A DNA stretch of 64,000 bases, taken from positions 218,062,997 to 218,126,996 of the forward strand of contig NC_081406.1 of the NCBI RefSeq assembly GCF_030272615.1, in the 5' to 3' direction. Below are positions 11,147 through 22,674 of this stretch, in pieces. The position numbers and the translations under genes are program-made. The stretch's first letter is position 1. The number at the start of each line of letters is the position of its first letter. This stretch comes from Cryptomeria japonica. Its lineage: Eukaryota > Streptophyta > Pinopsida > Cupressales > Cupressaceae. The notes beneath the pieces are model-generated. The model made no database searches and was not told the DNA's origin. It saw only the letters and a program-made list of their open reading frames with translations.

Positions 11147-12919
11147 TCAATGACCTTTGTTACGATGGAAATCACAATAGTGTGAATCATTCCACCAAGG
11201 TGGTTTGATTTGGGGTTCATAGTTGCTGATTGCAGGCAAAGAGAGAATCTTGTTTGCCAAGAGCTCTTTGAATGCTGATTCTAGTGATTGTCCTAGTGGT
11301 GTGAAGACATGCTTCTGGAAATTGTTAGTGTTGTCACGTGAATTGTTATTATGTCCTTGATTCGTGGTTTTTTTTTTAGTATCATTGGTGTTGTTTGCAT
11401 TGGGTTGACCTTTATTGGTATTCGGTGTGTAGGTGTTAGCATTTGGATTAGCACCTTTAGGATTCTTAGTAGCTTGAGGATTTCTGGATAATGCGAGCAC
11501 TAGTTGCTTGGATTTTGGATCATGTGATTCATTGTTGCCTTCGTTTTTGTTTCGAGTCCAGAATTGAGACTTGTCTAAGTTGTTGTTGTTTTGGTTATTG
11601 TAGTTTGATGAATTTGTTCCTTCTTTGAAGAATTTGAGTGTTCCCTTTTTGACACATGCTTCCTCTACTTGAATGTCATTTTCAATCAATTTAGCGAAAG
11701 ATGGGATGCATTGGAGTTTGAGCCTGTAACTCATCTCACCATTCAAGTTGTCGATGAAGATTTCCATTTTCTCCTTTTTAGGAATATCTCGAGGATATCG
11801 TGATACCATACGTCGCCAGTGTTGAAGGAATATCATGAATGTTTCATTATTCTTTTGTTTGGTGTTGCAGGCGTCTAGCATGGTTATAGCATGTTGAATG
11901 TTATAGGAATATTGTGTTATGAACTTGTTAACCAATTCATCAAACGATTTGACAGGTGGTGTAATTTTGGATAACCATTCCATTGTTTGTCCTCCCAAAC
12001 TTCTGGGGAATAACCTCTTTAGATAGGTGTCATCATGAGCAAATTCAAGACTCGTGGTATAGAATTCTCTGACATGATCACGGGGATCACTTTTCCTATC
12101 GTATTTGTCAAATTTAGGTACGTCTAAGTTTAGAGGAAAAGGGATCATGTGCAATCTTCTGTCAAAAGGATAAGGACAAATTTCGTCTAATGAGTACTGC
12201 ACTATTGTCCATTGTTGCATGTCTTGCATTTGTCTTTGTAACATTTGCATTTGTTGAGTAAGGGCAACTAAAGGCACATTATTTTGCTGAGGGAAAATTT
12301 CTTCCCTTGTATTGATCCTGGGTTGAAACAGTGTATGGAACGGTATGTTTTGCTCGGGAATGTATTGTCTTGGTGTATGTTGCTCCGATATGTTTTGATC
12401 CGAGATGTTTTGTCTTGGTGTATGTTGTTCTGGTATGTTTTGATTAGGGATATCTTGTTTAGGGTCGCGTGCTTCCCCTTCCCGTTGTCGTTCTTGATAT
12501 TCATAATGTTGAGGTCACGTTCTAAACACATCTGCGTCAAAGTTTTTAGGGAGTTTGACTCCTTTGCTTGTGAGCATGAGCAAGTATTTTTCTTTGTCAT
12601 TTTTCATGAGCTTTTCTACAAGCTTTTGGAATGAAACACTTTCTTGGCATTCCTGAAGAAGCTCTTCAGAAATTTCAGTATCCTCTAGGTGTGGACCTTC
12701 AAAAGGATTTGACAACCTTCGATTCATACTAGATTCCGCTTGTGCCTCACTTTGTTGGTTTTGTTGAGAGCGAGTAACAAGCATTTTAGTAGAAACTTTC
12801 AGTGATGAAGGGGACAAAATCCTCTTCAATATGTTGCTCAGGGGTTGGTGGTTCAAGTCGGGGTGTGTTATAAGTGATACACTCGTCGGGTAGGAATGCT
12901 TGATTGATCCTTCCTCCAC
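11147..12919 (-). pseudogene. Gag of Tat element, with in-frame TGA codons
   Basis: One frame runs from 12919 into the protease with TGA stops only at about 12515-12517 and 11147-11149. The N-terminal 134 residues are followed by a Gln-rich run repeating variants of QNIPEQHTPRQ. Then comes the Ty3 capsid core (LDVPKFDKYDRKSDPRDHVREF, LFPRSLGGQTMEWLSK, FITQYSYNIQ, LQHWRRMVSRYP). An Asn/Lys-rich linker leads to a zinc-knuckle-like CDFHRNKGH, where the TGA falls, then MNDCMRLK. No true ATG begins the capsid piece: its first codon at 12277 is GTG. Gag would form the particle that packages element RNA. Confidence 0.88.
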
Positions 12920-13619
12920 GGTTTATGATTTGATTAAAAGCGGATTTTTGACAATACGCCCTAGTCTTTAAAGGCTCTTTGTCAAATTCGGTGGATTTGT
13001 TTTGGATATAATGTTTGACGTGATGAAGGAATACTCAATGAGATTTGAAGAGTTGATGATTGATGTATAAAAACTTGTTTCTCTTGATAAATTTGGAAAA
13101 ACTTGGTTGTTGTTTCCTTAACGTGATGTTACGATAAAGATTCTTTCTTCTCAGAATATGGGGATTAGTCATGCATAAGTGATCAATGGTTTCCTTCGAT
13201 TTGTTTTAGATTTAGTTGATCTTGTTTTTAAAATTCAAGTTTTACTCTATCAAAGTGAAGGTTTAGATGCCCCTTCACGACAAAGTGTGTCAAATGATAT
13301 GGATAAAGTCTCCCGATATGGAAACTTGATTCAACAACCTGAGGTTTTAAACAAGTGTTTTTGAGATGAAATCCGTGAGATGATAAAGGATCCTTTTGAT
13401 ACTTGTGATGATGTTTCTGGATTTTGATAGGATAGATATGTTTTACCGTGCGATTAGTTTTGGATTTTTACAACGTTTGTTTGACACAAACTTTGCTCAA
13501 GAAATGGTTTTTATAGCTTTGTTTTCACTACTCTGCTTTGATGAAAAATGATGCTGATGAAAAGAGGCTTCCAAAGATGTTTTCCAAATTTTCAAAATTC
13601 CTCACTGTTTTGCCCCCTA

Positions 13620-14010
13620 TTTTTCTATTTTTGGTCACACGCTAAAACAGAGACAAGATGCGCTACTAAATTTACTTCACGCGCTAAAAGAATAACCACA
13701 TGCGCTAGGCTGCCCCCTGCCACACGCTAAAGTTTTTGACTGTTTAAAATTTGTTTTCTATCGGGCTCAAAAATTTATGCGCTAGTATGGGTCTATGACG
13801 TGCTAACTGTTAAACCCTAAGCGCTAAAGTTTGACTCCTACGCTCTAAGTTGATGCTTCAACGCGCTAGGCTATTTTCTAGATGCGCTAACTGTTTAACA
13901 CTGTTTTGAAATTTTGGATAAAACGCTACTGTTTTGACCAGATGCGCTAACATTATGCTTTGATGCGCTAACAAAAGTACCCTATGGGCTAAGAAGTTGT
14001 TCTCACGCGT
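13620..14010 (+). repeat. ATGCGCTA motif array 1 (Tat leader)
   Basis: Irregularly spaced GCGCTA-containing octamers (ATGCGCTA, ACGCGCTA, CACGCTAA) recur about 15 times. They are the reverse complement of the 915-1395 array of the same element. Confidence 0.85.
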
Positions 14011-15529
14011 TAAACTGCCCTAAATTTTCCTTTGGTTGGTTTTTTTGTAATTTTCAGATTTGATTGTGATTTTTTCAATCTTGGTGGATGATTTTCTGAA
14101 GTAGTAAATGCAAGCACAGCACAAAAAAGACAACCATTTTGCCTAATCTAACAAAAAGTGTATGTTCTGCGAGGATGTGTTCAAATCCCCAATGTTTTAA
14201 TAGGTTTGGATACGAATAATACACTTCAAGAAGACTCTTTATTCAAAGGTCATAAATAACATCATAGCCCACTAGTCTCGATACTCCGTCAGCTCAAACA
14301 ACTGTGTCACCCCCTAGAGGGTGCCCTTTTTTTGCCTTTTGCCAGAAATTAACTCAAAGTGAATTGCTTCACAATTGAGTAGTTATCTTGGGAGATATAT
14401 GGTGAGTGATCTTGGGGCGGATTCTTCCCCACCCTTGCACTATGATGTTATAAATGTCTGGTTACTGACTCGACTCAATGTTTCTATTTCTATGGTTCAT
14501 AATCAAGCTTCATGTTTGGCCGTCAGTGATAAACTCCCTCAGGAGGCTTCCCAACCTTTAGAACAAAGGATTTACGTATCTCGAGGATACTGGGGGAAGG
14601 CTAATCGCTACGCGCAACCGTTGAAAAGGACTTTTGTCACTTTCCATTTTTGATTATAGTGGGTTGAAATACTTGGCGTCAAAGCCATTTCTCACTTAGG
14701 TCGTTCCCTTCACACCGGCCATAAATGGCTTTAAGAGTTGATTCCAACTCCTCGGGAAGGCAGGCCTGCTAAAGGATTTATTGCTTGAAGTAAAGAAAGC
14801 TTTAAGAGTGGTCTGGATTTTTGATTACCCAGTTAAGGGGAGAGCATATTCCTTCCACTTTCGAGACAAGGCAAACAATTTTTCTTTTTAGCCTTTCAAG
14901 ATAAATGATTTGCTAACTTCTGTTGGGAGATGTTTCTCCAAAAAGCATGGTGTCAATTTTACTTTCCCCAAATCAGTGATTTTTTTTTAATCTAGGAAAA
15001 TAATTGGGTCAACAAAGCAAAAGTTCGATTTTGGATAACAAAAGGAAACCGTCAAAAGGGGAATAACTTCCCTCCTTTGATTGTAACAAAACTTCATAAG
15101 TGTGGTTCTTTCCTTTGCAAAAATTAGAAATGAATCCTTTTATACACCAAAGGATGGTGAGGTTCTTTTTATAGCTATTTTTGCAAAAAGGAAGGTTTGT
15201 ATGGTTCTTTTTAAAGCCCAAAAATAAGTTTTCTCCTATGAAAGCAAGAAATGTTCTGATTGGTGGTTCTTTTTATAGCCCAAAAAAGTGAGTTCAATTT
15301 TAAGAACAAAAGAAGTTCAGATTTTAAACTAACTTAACTAAGTTAGTGAAAATTCTAACTATCTTAATATTTTAAAACTAAGCTCCCATCTACAACAAAT
15401 TTGTTAGAATCCTACAAGGAAATAAGAGGAAAACGTTAGATGATTGGTGGACTTCAACAAGTCTACTTTTTATCCCCGGATATAGATTTTAAATTTTTTA
15501 TTTCTGTCTGTCAATGATGTGCTACAGAA

Positions 15530-15800
15530 CAAACTATACGCGCTACAAAATAACAATGATGTGCTAAAAGAAATCAGTGATGCACTACACTGTTTTTGAG
15601 ATGCGCTACTCTATATTCTGGAAGCGCTGCTCTGTTTTTCTCTCGTGTCGAGACCTATAGGAAAAGTTTAGTATTCTGATGGACTAATAAATAGACTTGA
15701 TGCATTAGATGATGGACCCAACGCGTTGAATAGTAAACTGGATGCGCTAGGCTATTGACCAAATGCGCTAGGCTATTGACCAGATGCGCTAGGGAATGCT
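15530..15800 (+). repeat. ATGCGCTA motif array 2 (Tat leader)
   Basis: About 10 further copies of the octamer occur. At 15740-15795 a 22-base unit (GATGCGCTAGGCTATTGACC) repeats almost exactly. Orientation is the same as array 1. Confidence 0.85.
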
Positions 15801-16054
15801 TCCCACGCATTGATTCTCATTTCCCGTGGACCTGCAAAAGTGGTTATATTTAAAAACTGATTTGATATATGGGGTAATGCCACACGGTGGGTGCCAAAAA
15901 TGTATACGGGAAAAGCGGGCCGATAGAACTCAATATGTGAAAAATGGAGCTCTATGGAGCCTTGCTCACACACCCACAGGACTTCTTGGTGCAAGCTATG
16001 GAGTCATGAAGTATGGCTCAGCTTCCCAAGGATGGTTCCATGGTTCTCTATCTT

Positions 16055-16072
16055 ACACGGTCCCTCAAACCA
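16055..16072 (-). other. Candidate primer binding site of the Tat element
   Basis: On the minus strand the sequence just inside the proposed 5' LTR end reads TGGTTTGAGGGACCGTG, beginning with the TGG that pairs with a tRNA CCA end. I could not assign the tRNA, so this is inferred from position and the TGG start only. Confidence 0.4.
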
Positions 16073-16073
16073 A

Positions 16074-17357
16074 TGTTTTTGCTCTCAGATCACTAAGCAA
16101 AATGGTTTAGGGATGGCAAATGGAAGAACGAGGGATGCTTTTGTGGATTTTAAGATGAGATGCATCCTAAGCTATGCATGATGCTACAAATGCAATAAAC
16201 TAGTTGTAAGATGATAAGATTAGTAAACAAGATTATCCTAGCATACTATATTAGTTCATGATTTAAGCTAAATGATAAGGAACATACTCTAAACTAGCAT
16301 ATTTAGATTAATTCCTGTTTAAAAGAGAAGATAAATGATGAGTATAAAATGAGATATGAAAGCTTGAATGGATTTAAGTATAAGTGTGATGCTAAAGACT
16401 TGGATGATGAAAATGGAGGAATGAGAGCTCTATTTATAGCAAAAATAGGGCAATGGATGGTCAAGATTGAAAGAGGCAATCAAGGGCCAAGTTTGAAAGT
16501 TGGGAATCCATGTTTGCAATTGGCACCAATGAAATGGTGACAATTATCAACATAAGGTTGGTTGAGAGGAGATGTAAGAAGCATTAAATGCTTGAGAAGA
16601 CCTCATGGTTACCCTAGGGGTTAAAAGTTAAGGTTAAGTTAGGGTTATCTATTGGATAAAGCTTTTACCCAAAGGATAAACTCTTGTGCAAAGGTTTAAG
16701 GATAACCATGGTCAAAGCAATAAATGCTTGATGAGACCCTTGGGTTAGATGGAGGTTGAGTTTATGGAAATTCTTTAACCATGTAAGAGGGTTGAGTTAA
16801 CCATTAATGGTTATGAAGACTTTGGGGATAAATTTGTAAGAGTCCTTCCAAATTTGGGGGCATTCAATAGTTAGTTTGTAGAATGGATAAAGGCTTTAAT
16901 GCACTTTGAAGACTTTACTCCAAATTTGAGAAGTAACCTCCTCAAATTTAGGGAAAAGAGATAATGGATGGGTTTGGGTTAATTAATTAGGTTTAGAAGA
17001 ATCTAGAAGAGGTTAGAAAAAGGGTTAGGATGCAAGTGGGAGGTGTAGGATTTTGCAAGTGGGTGAGGGAAAATAGGTTTTAATTGAATTTAATTCAATT
17101 TGGTTGCAATTAAATAAATTGGATTTATTTAATTTAGGATAACTATTTTAATTAAATTTGAATTTAATTAAAAAGTGGGCAGGGGCTTTAATTGAATAAA
17201 ATGAATTTATCCTATTAAATGGTATAGTGAATTTAATTGAGTAATTTACTTAATTAAATAGAGGAATGCAAGTTATTTAATTAAATTGGATTTAATTAAA
17301 TAGAGAAATGAAAATAAAATATTCATTTAGGAATATGGTCATTTTTATACGTCTACA
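16074..17357 (-). repeat. 5' LTR of the Tat element
   Basis: The right edge is fixed by homology with the 3' LTR and by the TGTAGA start on the element strand. The left edge at 16074 is inferred from a TG (CA on the element strand) next to the candidate primer site, giving 1284 bp. The LTR carries a TATA box at 16431-16440 followed by a GAGCTCTC stretch. Confidence 0.7.
16431..16440 (-). promoter_or_regulatory. TATA box in the 5' LTR
   Basis: The minus strand reads GCTATAAATA followed by GAGCTCTCATTCC. It is the only clear TATA element in the LTR, placing transcript start near 16405 and giving a U3 of about 0.95 kb. Confidence 0.65.
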
Positions 17358-18057
17358 CTTTCTCCTTGAAGTAATGCCTTAGAGATCTCATTTCTCGGAT
17401 AGATAAGGTTGTCCAACTTAGGACCAAGTTTATACTTAAGTTCTCTGGCATTAGCCTTAATCCTTGCCTTCTCTTTCTCAAATTTCTCCAGTTTCTCCTC
17501 AAAACTTGCTATTTCCTGCTCAATAACTAATATAGGTTTGGATGAACCAATTATGTTATCAGCTATGTCATCTATTTCTTTTTGTACTCTACTTATTTCC
17601 TTTTCTATGTCCTTTGTCAAAAGATGTGGTTTGCATGTTTCTCTGTGCAACTCTTTATATTCCAAAATTGTAGTATTCAGTGTCAGTAATAGTGTATTTA
17701 TGTGTTATGTGCAATTCTTTATTGTATCCTCAAATAATTTATCCTTTTCCTTTTCAACTTTCTCTTTGAAGGTGTCCTCATTCACCCTATCAACTGTTAT
17801 TACATTGTCAGTAATGAATTTGGACAATGTGTATTTACCTAAAGAATCCTTTACATGATCTATATTACATTTCCGTGCAATCAATTTAAGAACTAGTATT
17901 GTGTCATCAATTGCTTTGTAAGCTAATGCATTACAATCATTTATCTTCTTGATAGAGTCTAGGAGTACCTCTGTCACATTAGTAGGCCTGAATTCACTTG
18001 ATGAAGTACTGGGTGTCTGACCAACTACCTTGATTACCTCTGTGCTTCCAACATTTG

Positions 18058-18062
18058 TAACC
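18058..18062. repeat. Target site duplication TAACC, left copy
   Basis: TAACC directly precedes the TG of the solo LTR and is repeated exactly at 19731-19735. Confidence 0.85.
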
Positions 18063-18582
18063 TGTAGCGTCGTAAATTGTACGCACTTGCTAGGGTGGTA
18101 CAATTTCACACCTAGTTTAGCACCCGCCTTGGCGCATTTTTCATTTTGCATTGCTTTTTCCCCTTTAGCACTTAATTAATCAAATTAATTGGGTCTAGGG
18201 TTCTATTTTATCATCTCCCACATCATAAAGTTGGGCCCTTTCATTAAAGTGTGCCCCTTTCATTTTATTCCTCCAATACATCATTTAATCAAAAACCCTA
18301 ATTAGGTCCTATTTTGAACTTGGGGGCTTGATTTCAGGGGTCAAAACATCTCGAAATCAGCTGTAACTTCGGGATTCGCTCTAAAATCATCATATCTGAT
18401 GACCCTGAAAATTTGGTGAAAAGTTGTCGGGACCATGGCGCCCGGCGTGCACATGGTCCCGGACATTTTTCCCAAAATTTTAGGAGCACGATCCAATCAT
18501 AAAATAAAGCTTAACCCCAAGAAATTGGCGGGAGATTCAATCTCTAGGTCGACCAAAAGTTGAAATTAAGACCTAGGGTTTC

Positions 18583-18590
18583 ATATATAA
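18583..18590 (+). promoter_or_regulatory. TATA box of the solo LTR
   Basis: ATATATAA is followed after a few bases by GAGCTCTCTTTCTTC, the same TATA-plus-GAGCTCTC layout as in the Tat LTR. Confidence 0.6.
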
Positions 18591-19197
18591 GAGCTCTCTT
18601 TCTTCATTTGAAAGGATCCAGAATTTTTGGTTTCAAGGACCTTCTATGCAGCGAAAGAGAAGATCTTTGAAGACTTCAACAACATTCAACATCCATCCAT
18701 CAAGCATTCATCAATTTCATTCATCCATTTAGGGCTTTGAAGACATTGAAAAGCAATAGGGGATCACCGACTGAAGATTGGCTTTTACCCCTCCCTTGGG
18801 GTTGGGTATGATTTCATGTTGTTTTCATGTCTTTGCATAAGCTTCATCATATCACTTGTATTCATGCTTTAGATCTCTTTGCATCTTGATTTAGAGCATT
18901 TACATTATCATTTACAAGCAATTAGGGTTTACTTTCTAGGTTGCTCTAGTTTGCTTACTTGCATTTTAGGATCTTGCACACACACAAGGTCTGCACACAC
19001 ATTACTTTTACAATACAACTTGGCTATTCGTGGAGGTGGAAATCACCAAAGCGGGGGTTTGACTAAGGCAAAACCTTATATAGCCGCCCAAAACACCTTT
19101 TCAGATATAAGTGCAGATTTCAGGATTCGGACGACGTCGCAAGTTGCAGATTCGAAAGAGGCAGACTGAGACGAAACAACCCACCAAATTTCAGAGC

Positions 19198-19290
19198 AAA
19201 AGACCAGGATAGGGGCGTGGGGCGCCCTGGTCCTACCAGGACAGGGGTGCTGGGCGCCCTGGTCCCTGGGACAGGGGCGCCCTGGTCCTT
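19198..19290 (+). repeat. GGGGCGCCCTGGTCC minisatellite in the solo LTR
   Basis: Three near-identical units built on GGACAGGGGCGCCCTGGTCC, itself an imperfect palindrome around GGCGCC, stand in tandem. A related GGCGCCCG lies at 18440 and CAGTGGCGCCCGCGCCCC near 19380. The block stands out as GC-rich in AT-rich surroundings. Confidence 0.85.
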
Positions 19291-19730
19291 CTGTTAGATA
19301 GCAAGTTTTAGCATTTTTGACAGCTTTTCAGGTTGCAAAACATCAGTTTCAGGAGCAGTTTCAGGGGCAGAATCAGGACAGTGGCGCCCGCGCCCCCGTC
19401 CCGAACATTTTCATTCATATCTTAACACTGGGTACGCATTTACATTCTTATCTTGTCCTTGTGTTTACAGCTTTCCATTGTTTAAGTTCAATTCTGCAAT
19501 CTTGTTATTAGTTCATACTTGCACTTTGGGGTTGGGAATTGAACTTGCATCATTTTATCTTTCAATTGCAACAAAGGAATAGAAATCCTAATAGGTAGCC
19601 CGTGGCTCTCTCTTCCACAAGAAGAAGTAGCCAATTGTGTGATACCTCTAGGCTCTTTCGTATTCCACAAATGTGTGATTGAAAGTGAGATTAGGGCATG
19701 TTTGCTTAGTGTCACTTTTTCCCCCACACA

Positions 19731-19735
19731 TAACC
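19731..19735. repeat. Target site duplication TAACC, right copy
   Basis: Exact match to 18058-18062, directly after the CA end of the solo LTR. Confidence 0.85.
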
Positions 19736-22262
19736 ATTTTGCCTGTGTTATCCTTCGGTGGATCAGTCTGAGTTTGCATTTCAACCGATAAAGGTTTGTC
19801 TGATTGTTTAGGTATCTCAGTGATTACCGGTTTCACTACCTCAATATGTACCTCTGCCTCTGTCGGTTTCTCTGTGTGCTCAACTGTCGGTGTCTCAGTT
19901 TCAGTAGGTTTCTCTGTGCTAGCATCTATACCTTCAGTATTCATTCCAGTATCCAATGGTTGCTATGTTTGTAATGTTTGCTTAGTTTGTAATGATTGTT
20001 CAATTTGGATCTCAACCTCAACAGTTTCTACTAGTTTATCAACAATGTTGCCACTGTCAACATTATTATCCTTAGCTTTTGTACCGTCCTTATCCACAAC
20101 AATATTTACTTCTTGAGTGTCTACATTCATGGTGAATAGTATTTTAGGTTCAAGAATAGTGTTGTCATGTGTGATACCTTTACTTTCAGTAATCAGTGGA
20201 ACATCAGTATGTACTGGTGTAGTATCCAAAGGTGGTGGCAAGTTATCAGTTATCTTGATGTTCGGTATTCCACCAACTTTACCTTTTCCTTTGTCTTTAT
20301 CCTTCTGATAAACTTTGAATGTTTTCTTCGATCGATTCAATTCCTCTTGTTTTTCTTTTTCCACAAAGAAGATAACCCATTTATCAGCAGTCTCCTCTGT
20401 AATCTCATTTACTCTAACTGTCATCAAACTTACTTGCCAGTGACCACTAGCAAAAATGGATTTGTTAGCCTCACAAATTAGGTCATCAATCTCCTCTTTT
20501 GAGTTAATCGGATGTACAGCTAGAAGTTTTTCAACTTTTAGTTTCTTGTCCAATTCCATCACTGCAATCCTCTTTGCATCTAATCTTCTATATAGTTCAT
20601 TGGGTAAGTCATCTACAACTTCAATTAAAACTTTCTTGTATATATCCAGATGTAAAATTATACTATTTTCAATGCTTTCCTTTTCTGAATCTTTGAATGT
20701 GTTATACAATTTGCTCACATTAGCCAAATTACCATCATCGGTTATTTCATTTAGTAAATTATCTAATGAGGGTATTACCAATTTCTGTTTCTTCTTGGGA
20801 GTTAGTTTCTTAGCCGGTTGCCTTACTGCCTGTTGTTTCTTCCTTAAGGTTCTTATCCTTTTGGGTGGAGGAGAGGGTACCGGTGAAGGTTTTCTCTTTC
20901 TTTCAACTCTTTTGAATTCAACTGGTATCTCACTGTCAGAAGATGTGCCAATCGGTGAAATGTATGCCTCCGGTTGTAGTCCTTCTAGTTCACTAGCCAA
21001 TATACCAATAATGTTCATAACATTTTCTTTGATTTCCTTTACCTGCTTCGATGCATCTCTTATGTATTTTTCTCTTTTCTTCCTTTGCTTCATTGTTTTC
21101 ACATTGCTTTCAATTGTTTCAACACTACCAAAAACTTCTTATGTTGGTTCTCTAGGTGCATCTAACAAGGCTTTTGCATAAGTCTCAATTATGTTGAGAT
21201 CTACCTCATAACCCATTTTTGTTACCCATACAGTCCTAGGTAGTACAACTTCCATCCATGTTTCATCCTTCTTGATTACAAAACAGATTTCTTTATCATA
21301 TTTATCCACTACACTTTGCGGTAGTCTTTCTCTAGTTTTCATTTTGGCTTGAAAAGCTTTGAAATATTCAGTTATATTGATGTCCTTAGCAGTACCCATG
21401 CCGGTGAAAGCTTCCTGTAATTATTTTCCTACCAGCATGTCATATCCAAAGTCTTTCTGTCCTATACCAGGGATCTCCTTTGTGAAATACAACATTAAGC
21501 ATACGAAGAGATTACCAAAGCAAAATGTCCCTTTCTTATCACCTTTAATCTTTTTCAAATTATCAATGAGTTCATCCTCCAGCCATTCACACACATCTAT
21601 TTTTGCATTGTTGTTCACCATTTCATAAGCACTATTAATGCAAAGACTAGAAACTGAATTAAGTTTGTTTGCATGAGTAGTCTTGTAACCTAAAACCATA
21701 CTTATGAATCTCACATTGATGTCCTTGATGTCATTTACTCTTAGTGATCTACTATCAGATTTTGCTCCAGTTTGGGTCATGAATTTATTGTTAGGGACTT
21801 TCTTTGTCTTGTTTGGTTTGCTGTCGGTTGAGGGTAAACTTGTTACTGTCCTAATTGCTTGCCAGGTGAATTTGCAGACAAATTCTAACCATAGAAATTC
21901 TCCATGTGCCCTACTTAGGACAATTCTCACTACTTCTTCTGGAAATTCAGGGATAGTCAATATCTCAACAAAACCTAAAGTCTCCACAATCTTGTGCTCA
22001 GGTTTAACAGTGCCATTTTCATCACAAATTACGGTTATAAACATTTTAACAATTCCTAAGAACCTAATTCTTCAATGTTGCAATGAATATAAATCCTAGG
22101 GTCTTCAGCATAAGCTACACCTTTAGGAATCTTTGAAAATGCTCCTATGGAATCATCTTGCTTAGCTACTTCGGGAATAATTTTGAACATGGGCCTAGGG
22201 CATTTTATGTTTTCCACAATAGTAGGGTTTGCAATAAATTCGGGAGCAGGAGAAGAAGCCAT

Positions 22263-22674
22263 TTGAAAAATACCTTTAGCTGTCTGATAATGTCTGAATG
22301 CTTGAAAGAAATCACTTCACACCTTCACTTTGAATGCATTTTCTCAGATTTTGCACTCTCTGCTAATTTGAATGCTCGGTGAATCAAAAATGAGGGAAAG
22401 CTGATGATTTATAATGAAATTTCTTTCAACAACCGCAATAAATGCTCGTCGGTTGAGTGAAAACTTAACACATCTGTCGGTAAAGAAGAAATTTATCTTC
22501 TCACCATCAATCAAGGGTAATTTGCATGATATTCAATTTGTTGCAATACCCCCAAAGGGTTACTTCTCAGTTGGATGAAGAATCTCCTGCCGGTGGAGTA
22601 ATACTTTGTTCTACTGGTGAAGAAATACTCTCATCAACATTCAGATCTATCTTCCTAATCCATTGTTTTGAAAA
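22263..22674 (-). other. Spacer between gag remnant and unrecognised ORF of element B
   Basis: No supported ORF. It contains CGGTGG/CCGGTG-type phrases that also occur in the element B LTR. It could hold a leader or internal promoter for the downstream ORF, but nothing specific was seen. Confidence 0.4.

Larger units (their letters stand above)
12920..16054 (-). other. Long 5' leader of the Tat element
   Basis: About 3.1 kb between the primer site and gag has no supported ORF. It holds the ATGCGCTA arrays (listed separately) and, at 15105-15290, several copies of a phrase like GGTTCTTTTTATAGCCC. Between 14280 and 15000 is GC-richer sequence with small open stretches (for example 14375-14653) that I could not match to a family. 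Long leaders are common in Tat elements. Confidence 0.6.
1..17357 (-). mobile_element. Degenerate Tat-lineage Ty3/gypsy LTR retrotransposon
   Basis: A nearly complete element lies on the minus strand. The window opens inside its 3' LTR (1-344), whose sequence recurs at about 17014-17357 as the end of the 5' LTR. The coding order on the minus strand is gag, protease, G-patch segment, RT, RNase H, archaeal-type RNase H, integrase. A plant-mobile-domain ORF runs in the opposite direction next to the 3' LTR. The order, the second RNase H and the integrase tail ending in a LKKYY motif fit the Tat lineage. All reading frames carry stops or frameshifts, so it cannot make its own enzymes. The right edge interrupts an ORF of element B, so this is a later nested insertion. 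The outer left edge and target duplication lie outside the window. Confidence 0.9.
18063..19730 (+). mobile_element. Solo LTR, 1668 bp
   Basis: It starts TGTAGCGTCG and ends CCCACACA, is bounded by perfect TAACC repeats, and interrupts the element B ORF, whose frame is restored in silico by removing it with one TAACC. It carries a plus-strand TATA box (ATATATAA, 18583-18590) and a GC-rich dyad array at 19198-19290. No internal retroelement genes are present, so LTR-LTR recombination has probably removed them. The family may be Ty3-like, judging by size and the TGTAGCGTC start. Confidence 0.85.
17358..22262 (-). pseudogene. Unrecognised long ORF of element B, interrupted and frameshifted
   Basis: I do not recognise this protein. 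It begins MASSPAPEFIANPTIVENI at 22262 and shifts frame near 22050. It continues as MFITVICDENGTVKPEHKIV (to 21421), then 21399-21139, then a long lysine/glutamate-rich part (21102-19963, including basic RKRKPSPVPSPPPKRIR) and a Pro/Thr/Glu-rich part (19956-19736). After removal of the solo LTR and one TAACC copy the frame continues at 18062. It then gives a helical segment and, after a stop at about 17702, a coiled coil (KEISRVQKEIDDIADNI) cut by the Tat LTR. No catalytic motif was seen. The order globular head, basic middle, acidic linker and coiled coil suggests a structural or nucleic-acid-binding protein (inference). Confidence 0.6.

Noticed and set aside
17409-21181. Plus-strand ORFs such as 20456-21181 and 17409-17858
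   Set aside because: They are antisense shadows of the element B ORF, rich in Ser/Phe/Leu, with no motif.
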